Assembly: GCA_027972325.1 (NCBI GenBank)
Contig: JAPMOS010000299.1
Location: 1-32,052 of the forward strand
DNA: 32,052 nucleotides
Direction of reading: 5' to 3'
Source: Paratrimastix pyriformis
Lineage: Eukaryota > Preaxostyla > Paratrimastigidae
The notes beneath the pieces were generated by a model. It ran no database searches. It saw nothing but the letters and a program-made list of their open reading frames with translations, and was not told where the DNA came from. Of the stretch, positions 26,724 through 32,052 are shown in pieces. Positions within the stretch are counted from its first letter, which is position 1; the number at the start of each line of letters is the position of its first letter. The translations under genes and the position numbers were made by a program.

Positions 26724-27560
26724 AATTTTTCACGCTTGCGTTGTTATTTGAGGCAAAAATCGATTTCTTCAGAACAAAATCTTTTTTCTCATTATATTTT
26801 ATCGAAAAGGAGCATTTTATTTTATCAGCTTTGAATGATTTAAGCATTAATTTTCTCGAGCTACAAACGTTATTTGAGGCAAAAATCGATTTCTTCAGAG
26901 CAAAATCTTTTTTCTCAATGTTTTTTAAGTAAAACGAGCATTTTATTTTAATCAGCTTGGAATGATTTAAGCATCAATTCATTCGAGCTACAAACGAAAT
27001 TAGAGGCAAAAAGCGAATTCTCCATGCATTTTCAATTTTTTTCCATTTTTGTCCCAGAAATTATTTTGCCATTTTTGTCAAATCAAACAATTCAATCATC
27101 TTAAGCATCAAACGAATGAGAATTCAATCAGAAACAGCTTATCTCTTCATTCAAAATAAAATTGTGACAAAAGTGCTTTTCAAAAGTGATCATTAAATAA
27201 TGCATCAATCTTAAGTAAATGATGCATTCTTTTGATTGAATCAGCTCAAATAATTGATTCTAAGAAAATGGAAAAGTATGACAAAATGATAAAACAATAT
27301 GAAATTTGATTTGCAGCACCAGACCCTTTAAAGCGAAAATTTACTCAGCTTTGACATGAATTGAAAGAGAAATCAATCAGATTTACCTTCTATTTCAAAG
27401 AGATAAAAACAGCGTTTCATCATTTGAGCTCTGAGTGTTTTAAGATGATAATTCAATGAGCTACTGGGGCTAACTCAATGAAATAGTGAACGAGTGATAG
27501 CAGTTGATTAACATGTAAAGGTATTTGAAGAAAAATAATTATCTATAGTTAGTATATAGA
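26679..27560. repeat. Terminal inverted repeat of element A (right copy)
   Basis: Reverse-complement partner of 1835-2730. It begins AGTAGTTATAAAAGGAGAG at the junction with B and ends in the promoter of the 56-aa gene. A patch at about 27467-27514 is unrelated to the matching patch in the left copy. Apart from the start of the 117-aa frame, it holds no gene. Confidence 0.85.
26743..26994. repeat. Two tandem ~126-bp units inside the right TIR
   Basis: Units start at 26743 and 26869, each GTTATTTGAGGCAAAAATCG. They are the inverted counterpart of 2412-2665. Confidence 0.75.
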
Positions 27561-27562
27561 GA
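27515..27562 (+). promoter_or_regulatory. Promoter of the 56-aa gene at the inner edge of the TIR
   Basis: AAGGTATTTGAAGAAAAA, then CTATAGTTAGTATATAGAGA directly before the ATG at 27563. It is nearly the same as the promoter at 1829-1885 and of the same form as the B promoters. Confidence 0.6.
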
Positions 27563-27733
27563 ATGAATTGTGATAAGCATCCAGTTAAGATTGATAGGGC
27601 GCTATTTGAACTCCTACAGGAGTTGATTAAGCTTCATGGTGATGAATATTTCACTGTTACAATAACTAAGAAGAAAGGAGATGAGAGTGACGATTCCACA
27701 ACAATAGTGTATGAAAATGAATATTTCCATTAA
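27563..27733 (+). CDS. Small conserved protein (56 aa) of element A
   Basis: The first gene inside the right A end. The core VKIDRALFELLQELIKLHGD and EYFTVTITKKK matches, by eye, the 65-aa gene of element B at 23234-23431. It is acidic in the C-terminal half (GDESDDS), with no membrane segment. Its stop overlaps the stop of the convergent integrase by a few bases. No known family is recognised. It looks whole. Confidence 0.6.
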   Translation: MNCDKHPVKIDRALFELLQELIKLHGDEYFTVTITKKKGDESDDSTTIVYENEYFH

Positions 27734-28761
27734 CGGAGCTTCATATCATGCATTATATTATCTGTGTCAATACCTTCTCGAGTCAGTCTTCGTTTGACGA
27801 GTCTTTTCTTCTTTGTGTCATCAATCTTCTTGACAGCTTTTTCAGTGCTCTCCTTCTCGATGATTTCACCAACCTTCTTCAACTCATATTGTTTGTAGTG
27901 TTTTTTCAACAGTTCTCCAGACTTCAGGTTCTTGAGAACATACTTTTACCATCGAATGAGTCAATAATATAGACAGCGAGAGAATACTTTACTTCATCAC
28001 CTTTAGCGAATGCTTTGAGCTTTCGAACAGCACGAACATGGTCACCAATATTATAAATACGTTCTATTTGAGTGACTGATTGTTTGTTTGTATCATGGTT
28101 GTTGAACACATTATAAGGTGTTGCTTTAATGGTTCTGTGGTAATCATTGTTGTAAGAAGATACCAAATCAGGAAGAACTTTAGTCCAATCGGAGTCACCA
28201 GAAGAGAGACGCCAACGTTGTAGTTTGAGAGCAATTGTACGATTGAATCGTTCAACAATACTATTCTTATTGATTTCTTCAGGGTCACTGAAATGAGCCA
28301 CAACATGATTATCAGTCATCCATTTGACATATTGTTTAGCTTGGAATTCATTGTCACAGTTGATGTTTTCAGGAGTACCTTTAAGTCATCATGGAAGATA
28401 CTTTTAATTGCTTTGAGAACCTCAGTGGGCTTTCTTGTTTTAAGTGGACGACAGGCAGCATAACGAGAGTACACATCAATAACACAGAGGATGTTCTCGA
28501 ATCCAGTTCTCGTCTTAAAACGATCATAGATGATGATATCCATCTGAACACATGCGAGAGCAGTATGAGCCACAATCGTGTTGAACTTTTGGGTTTTCTA
28601 TCTTCTTTCATGATTTGATAATCAGGTGTCTTATTTAGCACGTTTTGGACAGCATCTAAGGTGATTTTCTTGTCATCTTGTTTGAGTTTTCGATACAATT
28701 TAGGAGCAGAAACAAAGCCCGTTTTAGGATTGCTATAAGCATTTTGAATGGTCTTTTCCAT
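27730..28761 (-). pseudogene. Retroviral-type (rve) integrase of Polinton A
   Basis: Minus strand. The N-terminus has a helical DNA-binding-like region (MEKTIQNAYSNPKTGFVS, then LYRKLKQDDKKITLDAVQN) of the kind seen in Maverick integrases. The rve core follows, with VQMDIIIYD (first catalytic Asp), CVIDVYSRYAACRPL, and NSIVERFNRTIALKL (helix with the catalytic Glu). A C-terminal SH3-like module (YNIGDHVRAVRKL) and a basic tail rich in Lys/Glu come last. It inserts the element into host DNA. It is broken, with about two or three breaks. The N-terminus faces the PolB start across a ~100-base divergent AT-rich spacer. Confidence 0.85.
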
Positions 28762-28862
28762 GAGTATAATGAAGTTATAAAATTAAAAGTGACTTAGAGA
28801 AACCTTAAATTTATAGATTAATAAAATATTATGAAAAAATTTTATCTCACACTACTATAGAC
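28762..28862. promoter_or_regulatory. Divergent spacer between A integrase and PolB
   Basis: AT-rich. CTACTATAGAC precedes the PolB-side ATG at 28863, a weaker version of the TATAGA-ATG box. The integrase side reads TTCATTATACTC before its ATG. Confidence 0.35.
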
Positions 28863-31800
28863 ATGACAACTAAAACCGCAAATCCATTTGTTGCATTTGA
28901 TGGACTCTCAGATGAAGAGGCGAAGAAGTTGTTCGAAGAATACATAAATAAACGGCAGGCAACGTCACCAAAACAGGAAAAGAAGGAAAAGAAAGAAAAG
29001 AAAGAAGTGAAGATTGCACAAGAAGAAGTTATTGATGTAGATGCCTTATCAACAAAAGGAGCAGAAAACGTCGAAGATGAGTTTGGAAAAATAGCACAAT
29101 ATGAAGTGGTAGAATGCAAAAAGCTATGAAAGGTTTCATGAAGAACTATTCTATTATGAACCATGGAAAGATCGAGGCAACTGACTACAAACAAAGTGTC
29201 GAGAGGTGTTTTGTGGACACTGAAGGAATGATAAAAAGATATTATATGAAGAGATGAAGGAGGACAGTTCAAACTGAACATCGTGTTGAAATGTCAGTTC
29301 ACCAAAGAAGACAAGTCAATGTATGGACACTTTTCATCAGGCAGCATTCGAATTCTCGGTAAGAAAGACATTGAAGAAGGAATTGGGAATGCAGTGTCGA
29401 GAATCCAAGAGCTCGTGGACAATTTTGTTAACAATGGAAGTGCATGGGTCCTAAAACGTATTGAGAATGTGTTTTTGAATGTAGCCTCATACAAGCCAAT
29501 GCGTGGAAGCAGTTACATTGAATTACCAGAGGTATTGAACCAGAAGAAAGCATTGATAAATATTCAGAATGATGACAATGAGTGTTTTAAATGGAGTGTT
29601 TTAGCAACATTGCATCCAGTTGATGTGCATCCGGAGAGAGTGAAGCAATACATGAAGTATGACAATGAGCTCGACTTTAAGGGCATTCATTTTCCAATGG
29701 AAATTGACAGTATACCACGATTTGAAGCTAAAAATAACATAGCCATCAATGTGATCGAGCATCATATCACAACAAAAAGGTTAAGAAGGAGAAGAAGACA
29801 TCAGTTGTCTTCAATCCATTGTATGTCTCACCAATTTGGAATACGGCTAAAACAGTAGTCAATATGCTACGTATAACAGAGCTCGATGAGAATACAGAGG
29901 TGATGAAAGGAGAAGGATGAGAAGACAGAAACCAACTCACATTATGTGTTGATTAAAGATTTGTCTCGTCTCTTAAGTTCAAGCCAGAACAGTCACAATG
30001 GAAAAAGTATTTTTGTCTGAACTGTATGCATGGATTTTGGAATGAAAGCCTGTTGCAAAGGCATAAACCAGTGTGCTATGAGCATGAATGTTGTCAAGCA
30101 TGGTTACCAATAGAAGAAGATGCTCATGTCGAATTCAAGCATATATCAAAATCAGTGAAGCAACCTTTGCGATTTATGCAGATTTCGAAGCACTCACAAC
30201 ACCAATTGATGATGATGACGATGAGAAAAATAAAAGCAGCATATCAGCACCATAATGTGTGTTCATATGCATACAAAGTTGTCAGTCATTATCCAGAGTT
30301 TGAGAGACCAATACAATTGTATCGTGGTGAAGGAGCAGTTGAGCATTTCTTAAAATCCATCATCGAAGAGCGTAAAACGATACTGAAGATAGTCAAAAGG
30401 AACTGTGAGATGAACTTATCGAAGGAACAACAAAAGAGTTTGATAAAGCCACTGTGTGTCATATTTGTGGACGAGAGATTGAAGATGAATCAGATAAAGT
30501 GAGAGACCATGATCATATTACGGGTGAATATCGAGGGCAGCACATAATGGATGTAACTTATTATTCAGTCTGAAGAATTACAAGGTACCAGTTTTCTTTC
30601 ACAATCTAAAGGGTTATGATTCTCACCTCTTAATGCAAGAAATAGGGAACTTTAGTGAGAAAATTACATGCTTAGCATTGACTGAAGAGAAGTATCTGTC
30701 GTTCTCGATGGATGGAAATATAGAGTTCAAAGACAGTTTTGCATTCATGACAGAATCATTGGATAAATTATCAGAGAACTTAGGGAAGAACAACTACGAT
30801 GATTTTATCAGAACAAAAGCAGATTGGGAAGGAATCAGTGAAGAGAACCTGAAACTTTTATGCCAGAAGGGTGTTTATCCATATGACTATTTGAACACAA
30901 TGGAGAAGTTCGATGAGACTGAATTGCCACCAAAGGAAGCATTTTACAGTAAACTAAACGATAAAGCCATATCTGATGAAGATTATGCACATGCACAGAC
31001 AGTATGGAACACATTTGAATGTGAAACGTTAGGTGATTATCATGACATATACCTTAAAACTGATGTGTTACTATTAGCAGATGTCTTCGAAAAGTTTCGT
31101 AGCATGTGTATAAAAATTACGGGCTCGATCCGGTATGTTACGTGTCATTACCAGCAATGTCATGGGATGCGGCACTGAAGCGTTCGAAGGTGGAGTTAGA
31201 CTTATTTAATGACACACAAATGGACATGCATTTGTTTATTGAGAAGGGTATTCGAGTTTCAATGATAACGAACAGATATTGTCAAGCCAACAACAAGTAC
31301 ATGAAGACATACAACAAAGAGGGCAAAACGGTGTATTCTGTATCTCGATGCTAACAACCTTTACGGCAAAGCAATGAGTTATAGACTACCAACGACTGAT
31401 TTTCAATGGGAAAAGAACGTAAGCAAGTTCACGAAGAGCAAGATAATGTCATTAGACAAGAATGGAGATAGAGGCTACATATTAGAAGTGGATTTATCAT
31501 ATCCAAAGAACTACATGACATGCACAATGATTATCCATTAGCACCATGCAAGAAGGTTGTAGAAGATGAAAAGTTATCTGAATACCAGAAGTTGTTGAAG
31601 ACGAATTTAAGCCTAAAGCAGGCAAAAGTTGAGAAGTTGATTTGTGATTTTGAAGACAAGACTGATTATGTTGTGCATTATCGTGCACTCCAGCTATATT
31701 TGAGTTTAGGAATGGAACTGAAAGCAGTCAAAAGAGTGATGAGTTTTAAACAAGATGATTGGTTAGAAGACTACATAGGATTCAATACCAACGAGCGTTC

Positions 31801-32052
31801 AAAACAAAGAATGAATTCGAGAAGGCACTATTCAAATTAGCCAACAATGCAGTCTTTGGAAAAACCATGCAGAACAATCGTTCTCACATCAACTTTACAC
31901 TAACATCCAGTGAGGAGAAGGCACGTAAGCTCGTAGCCAAGCCAAATTATGAGAAGACAGTGATATTTGGAGATAAACTCGTAGGCATGCAAGACAGACA
32001 TCAGTCAAATTGAACATGCCAATAGCAGTTGGGCAATCAATATTAGACTTAT
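28863..32052 (+). pseudogene. Protein-primed family B DNA polymerase of Polinton A (partial)
   Basis: Replicative polymerase that continues beyond the window. A short Lys/Glu-rich leader is followed by the typical Maverick N-terminal region: SAWVLKRIENVFLNVASYKP, SSYIELPEVLNQKKALINIQ, ECFKWSVLATLHP. Zinc-ribbon-like Cys clusters (CYEHECCQ; CVIFVD area near 30450) come next, then FFHNLKGYDSH of the exonuclease region. Palm-proximal landmarks are GDYHDIYLKTDVLLLADVFE, YVSLPAMSWDAAL, a motif A area near 31345-31370 and motif B LANNAVFGKTMQNN (about 31840-31880). Motif C would lie off the window. It is broken, with around ten breaks. Confidence 0.9.

Larger units (their letters stand above)
26679..32052. 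mobile_element. Polinton/Maverick element A, right copy (left end only)
   Basis: Parts in order are the TIR, a small conserved gene, an rve integrase on the minus strand and a classical Maverick protein-primed PolB on the plus strand running off the window. It is broken, with around a dozen breaks, mostly in PolB. It is more decayed than B, and thus either older or inactive for longer. It is a different lineage from B, judging by its polymerase. Confidence 0.82.

Noticed and set aside
1835-27560. Reading the long inverted repeats as the ends of element B itself
   Set aside because: The promoters at the inner-to-A edges of the repeats drive A genes outward from B, B DNA starts right at the repeat tips, and copy 2 shows an uninterrupted B sequence at the left junction. 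The repeats therefore belong to A.
27748-27972. Plus-strand 74-codon frame
   Set aside because: Antisense to the C-terminal part of the A integrase.
28847-29281. Minus-strand 144-codon frame
   Set aside because: Antisense to the Lys/Glu-rich start of the A polymerase; its Ser/Phe-rich composition is the complement of that.

Overview
This window is eukaryotic mobile DNA: AT-rich, virus-like elements (Polinton/Maverick and a more divergent Polinton-like lineage) with two GC-rich elements nested in them. I see no ordinary cellular gene, rRNA, tRNA or CRISPR. The host cannot be named. The GC-rich retroelement and foldback element against AT-rich viral DNA suggest a host richer in GC than the Polintons (inference).

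Layout. Positions 1-2730 are the right end of a Polinton (element A, left copy), with a fibre-like gene carrying an S74 chaperone domain, an unknown gene and a ~0.9 kb terminal inverted repeat (TIR). Positions 26679-32052 are the left end of a second A-type Polinton, with the matching TIR, a small gene, a retroviral-type integrase and a classical Maverick protein-primed PolB running off the window. Between them (2731-26678) lies element B, a different Polinton-like element. It has an SF3 helicase, an rve integrase, U1-type zinc-finger proteins, a divergent PolB with an apparent OTU-like front domain, an adenain/Ulp1-like protease, a small basic protein, a double-jelly-roll major capsid protein and a likely minor virion protein. 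The last five genes (23464-26723) all read leftward as a morphogenesis block.

B carries an ~8.07 kb tandem duplication: 10781-17243 is nearly identical to 2731-9175, and the duplication junction is at 9175/9176. Inside B a DIRS-type retrotransposon (complete copy 14741-19920; cut copy 6683-9175) sits a few bases after the start codon of a small zinc-finger gene. Its split inverted repeats and internal complementary region are diagnostic. A ~0.73 kb GC-rich foldback/MITE-like DNA element (20807-21537) interrupts the B PolB gene.

The simplest history is: DIRS entered B; 8.07 kb of B including half the DIRS was tandemly duplicated; an A Polinton then inserted into duplicate 1 at 2730/2731, where duplicate 2 keeps the empty site. 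Genes of both A and B share a compact promoter (an AAAGAAAAA-like block, then TATATAGA immediately before ATG). A and B also share a tiny uncharacterised gene. All the virus-like elements are treated as fossils: several genes look whole, many are broken.
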